This document shows positions 52,007 to 60,376 of a stretch of 64,000 nt of DNA, in pieces. The stretch comes from Microbacterium sp. SORGH_AS_0969 (GTDB lineage Bacteria; Actinomycetota; Actinomycetes; Actinomycetales; Microbacteriaceae): assembly GCF_030818255.1 (NCBI RefSeq), contig NZ_JAUTAG010000001.1:1798001-1862000 (forward strand). Direction: 5' to 3'. Within the stretch, counting starts at the first letter, position 1; each line of letters starts with the position of its first letter. The notes below the pieces were generated by a model that was given only the letters and a program-made list of their open reading frames with translations, searched no databases and was not told where the DNA came from. Both the position numbers and the translations under genes were made by a program.

Positions 52007-52984
52007 ATGTTCAAGAAGATTCTCGCCTTCGGCGCCATTGTCGTCGCCGCCGGCGTGAGTATCGTCGGCTGCGCGGGCGGTGCCGCCTCCGCAGGCGGAG
52101 GCGACACCTTCAAGGTCATCGCCTTCACACAGGGCTACGGCACGCCCGTGGGCAAATCGACCACCGACGCCTTCGTCGAGCAGGCCAAGGGCCTCGGCTG
52201 GGACGTCACCCTGTACACGAATGAGTCGTACGACCAGCTCAACAACGACGTGGCGGCGGCGATCAGCCAGGGAGCGGATGCCGTGTTCGCCGGATTCCCC
52301 GACCCTCGCCAGATCAGCCCGATCGTGCGGGCGGCGAAGGATGCGGACATCCCGATCTTCTCCGTCGACGGCGGTGTGGAGCCCAACGCCGACTTCGCGA
52401 TCGATGTGACGACCAACCAGCAGCAGATCGCCGACGACACCGTGGGTGCGCTCGACGAGGCCATGGGCGGTCTCAAGGGCAAGAACGTCATGATCATCGG
52501 GCACGACCCGCACATCGGCATCATGACGCGCAGTCACATGGCGGAGGACCTGCTCAAGGCTGCGGGCGCAAACATCGCCGGCGGCGAGATCAAGCAGATC
52601 CTGCAGCCCGGTTCGTCGCAAGAGGAGTCGCTGAAGTTCGTGGCCGACTACCTGCAGGCCAACCCCAACGGCCTCGACGGCGTGTGGGTCGGGTTCGACC
52701 ACGCCGCGCTGGGCGCTGTGCAGGCGATCAACGAGGCCGGCCGCGACGACATCTACGTCACCGGCGTCGACGCGATCGGTGCGGCCGTCGAGCAGATCGA
52801 GAAGGGCGGGCCGTTCTACGCGACGGTCGTACAGCCTTTCGACGAGGTTCTCGGCGACGTGGTCGCCGCGATGCAGGCGTACGCGAAGGACGGAACCCGC
52901 CCGTCCGAGAACTTCGTCGAGGTCGACGTGACACTGGTGGATCGCGCCAACGCCGCGACCATCACCCCGACCGACGCCAAGTGA
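52007..52984 (+). CDS. ABC sugar-binding lipoprotein
   Basis: Protein of 325 residues with lipobox SIVGC (Cys at about 22) and a type-1 periplasmic-binding fold (FKVIAFTQGYGTPVGKST, FSVDGGVEPNADFAIDV, WVGFDHAALGAVQAI). GGGAG lies 6-7 bases before ATG 52007. It serves the ATPase and permease upstream. It differs from the binding protein at 23481-24530, so the two importers have different ligands. Confidence 0.88.
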   Translation: MFKKILAFGAIVVAAGVSIVGCAGGAASAGGGDTFKVIAFTQGYGTPVGKSTTDAFVEQAKGLGWDVTLYTNESYDQLNNDVAAAISQGADAVFAGFPDPRQISPIVRAAKDADIPIFSVDGGVEPNADFAIDVTTNQQQIADDTVGALDEAMGGLKGKNVMIIGHDPHIGIMTRSHMAEDLLKAAGANIAGGEIKQILQPGSSQEESLKFVADYLQANPNGLDGVWVGFDHAALGAVQAINEAGRDDIYVTGVDAIGAAVEQIEKGGPFYATVVQPFDEVLGDVVAAMQAYAKDGTRPSENFVEVDVTLVDRANAATITPTDAK

Positions 52985-52988
52985 CCAC

Positions 52989-53018
52989 GAGGACGGGCGG
53001 GTGCGCCCGCCCGTCCTC
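52989..53018 (+). terminator. Strong hairpin after the binding-protein gene
   Basis: Perfect 13-bp arms GAGGACGGGCGGG / CCCGCCCGTCCTC with a 4-base loop, 4 bases after the stop and 35 bases before the next gene, no T run. Probably an mRNA-stabilising or attenuating element. Confidence 0.7.
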
Positions 53019-53053
53019 GCCCCTTCATGCACTCTGCTGAGAAAGGCGCAACG

Positions 53054-53839
53054 ATGCGACTGAAAGACAAGACCGCCCTCATCACGGGCGGCGCGAGCGG
53101 GATCGGCCGCGCGACCGTGGAGAAGTTCGTCCGCGAGGGCGCTCGCGTGATGATCGTCGACCGCGACCTCGAACGGGCGCAGGCGACGGCGAACGAGATC
53201 GCCGGTGCTGACGCCGGTTCCGAGACCGTGGCCGCCTTCGGTGCCGACGTGTCGGTCCTCGCCGAGGTGGAAGCCGCCGTGCAGGCCACGGTCGAGACGT
53301 TCGGACGCCTCGACATCATCTTCAACAACGCCGGCATTGCCGGAGGACGCCGGCTGCTCGAGCACGACCCCGCGGTGGACTACGACCCGATCGTGCGCAT
53401 CGACCAGGACGGCGTCTACCACGGCATCCTCGCGGCCGGGCGTCAGTTCCGCGCACAGGGAACCGGCGGCGTGATCATCAGCACGTCGTCCATCTACGGC
53501 GAGCAGGCTGCCGAGGTCGCCTTCGCCTACAGCGCGGCCAAGGCCGCGGTCATCTCCTTCACCCGGTCCGCGGCCTACGAGCTCGCCGAGTACGGCGTGC
53601 GCGCGGTCGCGATCACCCCGGGGCGGGTGCGCACACCGATCATCAACCAGTTCAGCGACGAGCTGCGTGACACCTTCGCCGCTGAGCAGCTGCGCGGTGT
53701 GCTCACCGAGCCCGAGGAGATCGCGAACGTGGTCGCGTTCTTGGCATCCGACGAGGCCAACGTCATCAACGGCACCGTGGTGCACGTCGATGACGGGTAC
53801 TCCGTCTTCAAGCAGCGGCTGGACCTGCCGGATTTCTGA
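53054..53839 (+). CDS. Short-chain dehydrogenase/reductase
   Basis: Protein of 261 residues, classical SDR: TGGASGIG cofactor motif (11-18), NNAG, catalytic Ser in STSSIYG and YSAAK. It has an AAAGG-like site. Within the operon it would oxidise or reduce a sugar, polyol or keto sugar. It is followed one base later by an isomerase-like gene. The Asp at the end of beta2 (IVDRD) favours NAD over NADP. Confidence 0.87.
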   Translation: MRLKDKTALITGGASGIGRATVEKFVREGARVMIVDRDLERAQATANEIAGADAGSETVAAFGADVSVLAEVEAAVQATVETFGRLDIIFNNAGIAGGRRLLEHDPAVDYDPIVRIDQDGVYHGILAAGRQFRAQGTGGVIISTSSIYGEQAAEVAFAYSAAKAAVISFTRSAAYELAEYGVRAVAITPGRVRTPIINQFSDELRDTFAAEQLRGVLTEPEEIANVVAFLASDEANVINGTVVHVDDGYSVFKQRLDLPDF

Positions 53840-53840
53840 C

Positions 53841-54770
53841 ATGAATCAGGTTCTGCCTCTCGAGCTCGACGCTGCGTGCCACCTGAACGTCTTCGTCGCG
53901 ACCATGGACGACGACGGGGTCGAGGCGGCGCTGGACACCATCGCCGAGGCCGGCTTCCGACGCGTGGTGCTTCCTCCCCTGGATCCGGATGCCACTGATC
54001 TCGACCGCGTCCGGCGGCTGCTGCAGGGCGCGCACCTCGCCCCGATCACGATCGCCGGTCAAGACCCCTCCGCCGACGTCAGCTCCGACGACGAGGACGT
54101 GCGGGCTCGCGGCATCCAGGTGCTTCACGCGGCGCTCGACCTCACCGTCGCGCTCGGCGGGGATCAGATGAACGGCGTGCCCTACGGGTTGCTCGGACAC
54201 GCGCGTGCCCTCCCCGACCCGGGACGCGTGGAGCGGATCGCGCGAGACATCGGCATCGTGGCGGACCGCGCCGCCGCGGAGGGGGTCACCATGACCCTCG
54301 AGGTGCTGAACCGGTACGAGACCAACGTCGTCAACACCGCGGCGGATGCCATGGACTTCGTCGCGCGCAGCGGGAGCGAGAATCTGTTCCTTCATCTCGA
54401 CACCTTCCACATGGCGATCGAGGAAGAGAGCATGCGCGGCGCGATCCGCACCGCGTTGCCCAGACTCCGCTACCTCGAACTCGGCCAATCGGGTCGCGGC
54501 GTCTTCGGAGACGGTGCGGTCGACATCGAGGGCGTCGTGAGGGACGCTCTCGACGAGGGCTACGAGGGGCGTTGGGGTGTCGAGTCGTTCTCGCGTCCCG
54601 GCATCCCCGAGGCGGTCGCCGACATGCTCGCCGTGTGGCGGCGCACCTTCGATCGCGGTGCCGACGTGGTCGAAGGTGTCGTGCCCCGCATCCGCCGCGG
54701 GTGGGCGGCGAGCGTCGTCGGGCGCCGTGTCCGCCGACTGGAACGCATCGAACCGGCCGCCGCGCGGTGA
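53841..54770 (+). CDS. TIM-barrel sugar epimerase/isomerase-like protein
   Basis: Protein of 309 residues, xylose-isomerase-like fold, resembling D-psicose/D-tagatose 3-epimerases: metal residues likely in TLEVLNRYE (Glu), LHLDTFHM (Asp, His) and GVESFSRPG (Glu), with LELGQSGRG between. It starts one base after the SDR stop. It would shift the stereochemistry of a ketose made by the dehydrogenases before the transketolase acts. Hydroxypyruvate isomerase is a less likely alternative. Confidence 0.77.
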   Translation: MNQVLPLELDAACHLNVFVATMDDDGVEAALDTIAEAGFRRVVLPPLDPDATDLDRVRRLLQGAHLAPITIAGQDPSADVSSDDEDVRARGIQVLHAALDLTVALGGDQMNGVPYGLLGHARALPDPGRVERIARDIGIVADRAAAEGVTMTLEVLNRYETNVVNTAADAMDFVARSGSENLFLHLDTFHMAIEEESMRGAIRTALPRLRYLELGQSGRGVFGDGAVDIEGVVRDALDEGYEGRWGVESFSRPGIPEAVADMLAVWRRTFDRGADVVEGVVPRIRRGWAASVVGRRVRRLERIEPAAAR

Positions 54771-54813
54771 GCGACGGCCGGGAACACTCACGAACAGGAA
54801 CAAGGAGAACACC

Positions 54814-56301
54814 ATGTCAACGATGACCGTGACCACCGAGACGCTGATCGACCCCGCCGTCTTCGAGGAGAGGATCTTCCTCGACGGACAGTGGGTTCCC
54901 GGGGGTGGAGGGTCGATCCCCTCGATCGAGCCCGCGACCGGAGAGACTCTCGCGCAGGTCGGCATGGGTGATGCCGCCGATGTCGCCCGGGCCGCCGAGG
55001 GCGCGCAGCGCGCGCAGAAGGAGTGGGCCGCCCTGCCGCACCCGGCGCGGGCCCAGGTCTTGCGTCGCGCGGGAGAACTGTGGGAGCAGTACGCCGACGA
55101 GATCGGCGGGTGGAACGTGCGCGAGGTCGGCGCGATCCCGCCCCTGGCCGGCTTCGCGCTGCACGTCACCGCTGCCGAGTGCTACGAAGCGGCGTCCCTG
55201 CCGTCGGCACCGCTCGGCCAGGTGCTCTCGAGCGAGCAGCCGCGTCTCTCGCTCGCCGAGCAGGTGCCGGTGGGCGTGGTGGGCGTGATCTCGCCGTTCA
55301 ACGTGCCGCTGATCCTCGGCATCCGTGCCGTGGCACCCGCCCTGGCTCTCGGCAACGCCGTCATCCTCAAGCCCGACCCGCGCACCGTCATCACCGGCGG
55401 TGTGGCGATGGTGCGCATCTTCGAAGAGGCCGGGCTGCCGGCGGGCGTCCTACAGCTGGTCCCGGGTGGTGCCGAGGTGGGCGAGGCTCTCGTCAGCGAC
55501 CCCCGGGTGCGGGTCATCGCGTTCACCGGGTCGACCCGCGCGGGGCGCGCGGTCGGCGAGCTGGCCGGTCGCCACCTCACGCGCGCGCACCTCGAGCTCG
55601 GGGGGAACTCGGCGTTCATTGTGCGCGCCGACGCCGATGTCGACAAGGCGGTGAACCTCGCGACGTGGGGCTCGTTCCTGCACCAGGGTCAGATTTGCAT
55701 GACCGTCGGCCGTCACATCGTGCACGAGTCGCTGTTCGACGAGTACGTCGACAAGCTTGCGGCCAAGGCCGAGTCGATGCACGTCGGCGATCCCGCCGCC
55801 GGTCCCGCGCACCTGGGCCCGCTGATCGACGAGGTGCAGCGTGATCGCGTGCACTCCCTCGTTCAGGATGCCGTGGCACAGGGGGCCGAACTGCGCGCGG
55901 GCGGCACCTACGACCGGCTCTTCTACCGGCCGACGGTGCTGGCGAACACACCCCGCACAGCGTCTGCCTACTGCGACGAGGTCTTCGGCCCCGTCGCCTC
56001 GGTCGTCTCGTACGCGACCGACGACGAGGCTGTCGCCCTGGCCTCGGACACCGAGTACGGGCTCTCGCTCGGCATCGTCACGGCCGACGCCTTCGCGGGC
56101 CTCGAACTCGCGCGCCGCATTCCCACGGGGATCGTCCACGTCAACGACCAGACGGTCAACGACGAGGCCAACGCGCCGTTCGGCGGCGTCGGAAGCTCGG
56201 GCACGGGTTCTCGCCACGGCGGGGCGAGCGCCAACATCGAGGCGTTCACCGAGACGCGGTGGATCACCGTCCGGCGCGAGCCGGGTCAGTACCCCCTCTG
56301 A
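54814..56301 (+). CDS. NAD(P)-dependent aldehyde dehydrogenase
   Basis: Protein of 495 residues, full length. Glu in LELGGN and the catalytic Cys in GQICMTVGR; ISPFNVPLILGIRAVAPALALGN is the cofactor-fold segment, like benzaldehyde/vanillin dehydrogenases. AAGGAGA lies before ATG 54814. It is the last gene of the operon, before a terminator. It may oxidise the aldehyde released by transketolase cleavage, for example glycolaldehyde or an aldose, or an aromatic aldehyde. Confidence 0.88.
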   Translation: MSTMTVTTETLIDPAVFEERIFLDGQWVPGGGGSIPSIEPATGETLAQVGMGDAADVARAAEGAQRAQKEWAALPHPARAQVLRRAGELWEQYADEIGGWNVREVGAIPPLAGFALHVTAAECYEAASLPSAPLGQVLSSEQPRLSLAEQVPVGVVGVISPFNVPLILGIRAVAPALALGNAVILKPDPRTVITGGVAMVRIFEEAGLPAGVLQLVPGGAEVGEALVSDPRVRVIAFTGSTRAGRAVGELAGRHLTRAHLELGGNSAFIVRADADVDKAVNLATWGSFLHQGQICMTVGRHIVHESLFDEYVDKLAAKAESMHVGDPAAGPAHLGPLIDEVQRDRVHSLVQDAVAQGAELRAGGTYDRLFYRPTVLANTPRTASAYCDEVFGPVASVVSYATDDEAVALASDTEYGLSLGIVTADAFAGLELARRIPTGIVHVNDQTVNDEANAPFGGVGSSGTGSRHGGASANIEAFTETRWITVRREPGQYPL

Positions 56302-56308
56302 GGGCGGA

Positions 56309-56338
56309 GGGGGCCGGTGTGGGGCCGGCCCCCTTTTT
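56309..56338 (+). terminator. Rho-independent terminator of the transketolase operon
   Basis: Stem GGGGGCCGG / CCGGCCCCC with a 7-base loop, followed directly by five T residues (56334-56338), 7 bases after the last stop. Confidence 0.9.
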
Positions 56339-56404
56339 CGTCTCTTTGCGGCGGATTCGCGCCGACCCGCCCGAGATGTCGGTGGCCACGCCTAGGGTGA
56401 GGCC

Positions 56405-57388
56405 ATGGAATTCGGCATCTTCGTCCCCCAGGGATGGCGCTTCGACCTCGTCGGCATCGATCCGAGTGAGCACTGGCGCGTCATGAACGCGCTCGCGCAG
56501 AGCGCGGACGACGGCCCCTGGACCTCTCTGTGGGTCTACGACCACTTCCACACCACGCCCGTGCCCAGCGCCGAGGCGACGCACGAGGCCTGGACGCTCA
56601 TGGCGGCCTTCGCCGCCGCGACCGATCGCGTGCGCCTGGGCCAGATGTGCACGTGCATGGGCTACCGCAACCCGGCCTACCTCGCCAAGGTCGCGGCGAC
56701 GGTCGACGCGATCTCGGGCGGGCGTGCCGAGATGGGCATCGGCGGCGGCTGGTACGAGCATGAGTGGAAGGCCTACGGCTACGGCTTCCCGCCCATCGGC
56801 GAGCGCCTCGGGCGCCTTCGCGAGGGTGTCGAGATCATGCACCAGGCCTGGACCACGGGCGAGGCGACCCTGGCGGGGAAGTACTACGAGGTCGACGGCG
56901 CCATCGTGCAGCCGAAGCCGCTCCAGGAGGGCGGCATCCCGCTGTGGATCGCGGGCGGCGGCGAGAAGGTGACCCTGAAGATCGCGGCGAAGTACGCGTC
57001 GTACACGAACTTCGGCGGCTCGATCGAGGAGTTCGAGCACAAGACCGCGGTGCTGCGCGGTCACTGCGAAGCGCTCGGTCGCGACGTGAGCGAGATCACG
57101 CAGTCCACCAACTTCAACACGATCGTGGCCGAGACCGAGTCCGAGGCGGAGGAGCGTCTCGCCGCGGTCATGGCCCGTCTCCGCCCCCACGTCGGTGACG
57201 AGCGAGCGGATGCCATCGAGGCCGACTACCGCGCCTCCGACGGCTTCGGCACGCCCGAGCGAATCGTCGAGCGCTTGCGCGAACGTGCCGCACACGGCCT
57301 CGGCTACGCGATCCATTACTTCCCCGAGGCGGCCTACGACACCTCCGGCATCTCGCTGTTCGAACGCGAGGTGATTCCGGCGCTCTGA
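56405..57388 (+). CDS. F420-dependent LLM-class oxidoreductase
   Basis: Protein of 327 residues of the luciferase-like TIM-barrel family: MEFGIFVPQG, WTSLWVYDHFHT, YRNPAYLAKVAATVDAISGG, GIGGGWYEHEW. These features match the F420-dependent groups of Actinobacteria. TAGGGT at 56393-56398 is exactly 6 bases before ATG 56405, so the mRNA is predicted to be leaderless. Stands alone after a terminator. Substrate unknown. Confidence 0.85.
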   Translation: MEFGIFVPQGWRFDLVGIDPSEHWRVMNALAQSADDGPWTSLWVYDHFHTTPVPSAEATHEAWTLMAAFAAATDRVRLGQMCTCMGYRNPAYLAKVAATVDAISGGRAEMGIGGGWYEHEWKAYGYGFPPIGERLGRLREGVEIMHQAWTTGEATLAGKYYEVDGAIVQPKPLQEGGIPLWIAGGGEKVTLKIAAKYASYTNFGGSIEEFEHKTAVLRGHCEALGRDVSEITQSTNFNTIVAETESEAEERLAAVMARLRPHVGDERADAIEADYRASDGFGTPERIVERLRERAAHGLGYAIHYFPEAAYDTSGISLFEREVIPAL

Positions 57389-57462
57389 TCCTTCCTCTCC
57401 GCCGGGCGCGGGGCGCGGGGCTCGCGCGAGCACCGTCGCGCGGCGCCGCGGAATCGGATCAG

Positions 57463-57509
57463 CGCATCGGAATCGGAACGCCGCGACTGTGGCGTCCGAT
57501 TCCGATGCG
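57463..57509. repeat. 47-bp hairpin repeat
   Basis: CGCATCGGAATCGGA (57463-57477) and its perfect inverse TCCGATTCCGATGCG (57495-57509); the stem continues as CGCC / GGCG after a bulged A. Beyond it, ATGCGTGTGTCCG (57504 on) recurs as ATGCGCGTGTCCG (57543 on). Noncoding gap 57389-57639. Confidence 0.7.
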
Positions 57510-57639
57510 TGTGTCCGATCTCGGTGCGCTTCCCGCTCCGGGATGCGCGTGTCCGCGTCGCGCGGCCTCGTCCGCGATGCGCGCGCTCACGCTGCGCGAC
57601 CTCCCGCCCGATGCGTGCAGACCGTGCCGCGCGCCGACG

Positions 57640-59091
57640 TCACACCAGCGGGGCCACGTCAGCGTACGCGTCAGTCTCGACGGGAGGGGCGGATGCCGCG
57701 ACGTCGAACACCCGCGCACGCCGGGCCGCGGCATCCCACGCGGGCCAGCCAGGATCGCCGTCGCGCGCGAATGCAACGGCCGCCCCGTGCAGCTGCGCGG
57801 CGAGGCTTCGCGGAGGCGCATCCCCGGCGATCGCGGTGACCCCCTCCGCATCGAGGTGGTCGAACCAGAACGGCACGTCGAGGCAGTGGCACGCGGTGCC
57901 GAACACGGGCGACGGCCACGCGAAGCGGTAGACCCAGGTGGGCGCGACACCCCGCGCCCGCGCGACCCGCAACACGGTCGCACGGATCACCCGGTCCGTC
58001 GCGTATCCGCCGAGAACCGCCGCGGCGCCCCGTCGCCGCGTGCGCGCGAGGTACGCACGGCGACGCGAACGCCCGAGACCCAGCACGGCCAACGCGAGCG
58101 ACACCGGCACGAACCGCAGCAGGCCGCGGTAGCGAGCGGTGAGCATCGTGAACTCGTCGTCGGTCGAGCCGATCACGAGCGGCACGCCCGTCTCCTCGGC
58201 GAGCACGTCGAGCGGATGCCGCGGCAACCCGTCCCCGTCGATCACCGGCCCGAGCGGCAACCCGTCGTCGAGGAGTGCCGTCAGAGAGGCGATCGCGCGT
58301 CCGCGCGGGGGCTTCCCCGCGACCTCCTGCAGCTCGACCAGTCGCTCCTCCGACACGCCGGCGAATCCGTCACGATCGGCCGACACCCCCGCGAGCTCCG
58401 CCACACGCGCGGCGAAGCGCCGAGCGGCGTCGGCGGGCACCGCCCCGATCGCCGGTGAGATCGCCATCGCCCCGTGGAAGAGCCCGGATGCCGCGGGGCT
58501 CGCCATCAGCGCGAGCACCGACCCGCCGCCCGCCGACTGCCCCGCGACGGTGACGCGCGCCGGGTCGCCGCCGAACGCGCCGATCTCGTCCTGCACCCAC
58601 CGGAGGGCGGCGATCTGATCCCTCAGCCCGCGGTTCGAGGGCGCGCCGTCGATGAGCCCGAACCCGTCGAAGCCGATCCGGTACGAGATCACGACCGTGA
58701 CGACTCCGTCGCGCGCGAACGCGTCACCGTCGTACCACCGGCTCGCGGGCGACCCCGAGGTGTAGCCGCCGCCGTGTATCCACACGAGCACGGGGAGGGT
58801 GGCATCTGGATCCCGATCCGCGGGGGTGAAGACGTTGACGTTCAGCGTGGCATCGCCGGGCACACTCGGCTCGGGGATGAGGGTGATGCCCGCGTCGCCC
58901 CGCTGGGCGGTCGGCCCGTAGGCGGTCGCGTCGCGCTCGCCGTCCCAGGGGACGACGGGCGCCGGGGCGCCGAAGCGAAGGGGCCCCACGGGCGCCTGGG
59001 CGAACGGGATGCCGAGGAACACCGCCGTGCTGCCGCGCCGGAACCCGCGCACGGTTCCCTTCGAGGTGACGGCGAGCACGGTGGCATCCAT
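57640..59091 (-). CDS. Type-B carboxylesterase
   Basis: Protein of 483 residues: FLGIPFAQAPVGPLRF, HGGGYTSG (oxyanion), GQSAGGGS (nucleophile), acid residue near STDDEF and His in GTACHCLDVPF, the standard type-B set. No signal peptide. It starts 23 bases after the squalene-cyclase-like gene and is in its operon. Substrate unknown; such enzymes hydrolyse bulky esters or carbamates. Confidence 0.87.
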   Translation of the reverse strand: MDATVLAVTSKGTVRGFRRGSTAVFLGIPFAQAPVGPLRFGAPAPVVPWDGERDATAYGPTAQRGDAGITLIPEPSVPGDATLNVNVFTPADRDPDATLPVLVWIHGGGYTSGSPASRWYDGDAFARDGVVTVVISYRIGFDGFGLIDGAPSNRGLRDQIAALRWVQDEIGAFGGDPARVTVAGQSAGGGSVLALMASPAASGLFHGAMAISPAIGAVPADAARRFAARVAELAGVSADRDGFAGVSEERLVELQEVAGKPPRGRAIASLTALLDDGLPLGPVIDGDGLPRHPLDVLAEETGVPLVIGSTDDEFTMLTARYRGLLRFVPVSLALAVLGLGRSRRRAYLARTRRRGAAAVLGGYATDRVIRATVLRVARARGVAPTWVYRFAWPSPVFGTACHCLDVPFWFDHLDAEGVTAIAGDAPPRSLAAQLHGAAVAFARDGDPGWPAWDAAARRARVFDVAASAPPVETDAYADVAPLV

Positions 59092-59114
59092 TCCCCCATC
59101 CTGCCCGGTCGGGC

Positions 59115-60068
59115 TCACGCGCGAGCGGTGTGCCACCAGCGCAGGACGCGCAGCGCGAAGAACGTCAGCCAGCGCGACGGTTCTCCGGCCGGGACGTCGA
59201 CGGCGAACCATTCCGCCCCCTCGAGCGGGGAGGCCTGATGCCACGTGCCGTCGGTGTCGCGCGAGGCGCGCACCCGGTCGATCGCTTCGGCCAAGCGCGG
59301 GTCGGGCTCGGTGCCGTCGCGTTCGGACGCGGCGCGGAAGTGGTCGAGGGCGCGGAGCGCGCTGTAGCGAAAACGGAACGGATAGCCCAGGTGATGCGCC
59401 CACGCGTGCCGCTCTCCGGTCGACAGCCGGTACAGCAGCCTCCGCTCGAGCAGGTACTCCTCCCCGCCTTTCCGGGCCGCGTGCAGCTCGGGGGTGCCGC
59501 CGGTGCGCCACTCGTCGTCGAGGATCGCGATCACGGAGTTCAGCGTGGAGTGGAACGACGACTTCGTCGCCCCGTCCACCCACTCGCAGTTCCAGCCGCC
59601 GTCACCGAGCTGATGCTCGACGAACCAGTTCCGGATGCCACTGACATCCGCCCCCAACCACGCTCCGCTCGCGAGGGTGAAGGCGTTGATGCACGCGTCG
59701 ACCTCTCCGCCCCAGAAGGGCAGGTCGTCGTACTCCCAGCGGACGTTGCGGTCGATGAGCCCGACGGTGTCGGGGCGGAGGGCCTCGGCATCCACTCCCC
59801 ATTCGCGGAGGCTCATCAGCGACCACGACGTCGCGGTCCACGGCTGGGGATCACCCCACTGGAAGCCGGCCGGGAAGTGCGCGCCGCCGGCCCAGAGCCC
59901 GTCCTCGCCCTGCGCGGCGAGGAGCTGCGCCCCGAACCCCTCGTGCGCCACCCGGGCGCGCGTCGCTCGCCACTGCTCCTCGGGCGCGTCGAGCAGGTCG
60001 CGCTCGACCTTCCATCGCAAAGCCGGGTCGCTGTCGGCCAGCCAGGCGAGGACGTCGTCGTCGGTCAT
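59115..60068 (-). CDS. Squalene-cyclase-like (alpha/alpha barrel) protein
   Basis: Protein of 317 residues with repeated helix pairs of prenyltransferase/squalene-cyclase type: LLAAQGEDGLWAGG, LGDGGWNCEW and SRDTDGTWHQA are QW-like turns. It is about half a true cyclase and lacks a DxDD motif, so it is not a squalene cyclase itself; such proteins are common and mostly uncharacterised. TAGCCT lies 6 bases before ATG 60068 on the minus strand. A four-copy 23-bp tandem repeat lies 58-150 bases upstream. Confidence 0.75.
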   Translation of the reverse strand: MTDDDVLAWLADSDPALRWKVERDLLDAPEEQWRATRARVAHEGFGAQLLAAQGEDGLWAGGAHFPAGFQWGDPQPWTATSWSLMSLREWGVDAEALRPDTVGLIDRNVRWEYDDLPFWGGEVDACINAFTLASGAWLGADVSGIRNWFVEHQLGDGGWNCEWVDGATKSSFHSTLNSVIAILDDEWRTGGTPELHAARKGGEEYLLERRLLYRLSTGERHAWAHHLGYPFRFRYSALRALDHFRAASERDGTEPDPRLAEAIDRVRASRDTDGTWHQASPLEGAEWFAVDVPAGEPSRWLTFFALRVLRWWHTARA

Positions 60069-60125
60069 CCGGGCAGGCTACGCCCGTAGCCGCGGTGCGT
60101 ACAGGTCCCGCGTGGGATGCGTGCC

Positions 60126-60218
60126 CCGGGGTCGGGCGAGGTGCGGAGCCGGGATCGGGCGAGGTGCGGGGCAGGGATCGGGCGAGGTGGGGCGCTGGGA
60201 CCGGGCGAGGTGCGTGCC
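60126..60218. repeat. Four tandem copies of a 23-bp repeat
   Basis: The core TCGGGCGAGGTG (CCGGGCGAGGTG in the last copy) begins at 60132, 60155, 60178 and 60201, an exact 23-base period. The flanking bases vary. A period of 23 is not a multiple of 3, so it is not a coding repeat. It sits just upstream of the squalene-cyclase-like gene. Confidence 0.85.
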
Positions 60219-60309
60219 CCCGGGCGTCCGGCTCCGGGTGCGCGCGGCCGCGATGCGCGCCCGACGGCGCTGTCTGGGAGTGCAGCGTCCGGCGCGTCTG
60301 TCGGGGTGG

Positions 60310-60376
60310 GCATAAACGCGATTCGCGCACGGAAACACGTGGAGAGCGCGTTTATGCGAGTGGATCGCGTTTATGC
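60310..60376. repeat. 67-bp element with three CGCGTTTATGC-type arms
   Basis: GCATAAACGCGAT (60310-60322) has a perfect inverse at 60364-60376 (13 bp) and an inner inverse CGCGTTTATGC at 60347-60357. Two alternative hairpins are therefore possible. The AT-rich arm stands out in this GC-rich gap. Confidence 0.7.

Noticed and set aside
46471..56301. D-apiose catabolic operon (split transketolase plus lactonase remnant at 14.5 kb)
   Set aside because: No apulose kinase or apiose isomerase of the known pathway is recognisable, and the lactonase remnant is 30 kb away; kept only as background to the transketolase finding.
59115..60068. Terpene biosynthesis (squalene-hopene cyclase) gene
   Set aside because: At 317 residues it is half the needed length, has no DxDD motif, and no prenyl-synthase gene is nearby.
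60126..60218. CRISPR-like array
   Set aside because: The four 23-bp units are contiguous without unique spacers and no cas gene is present.
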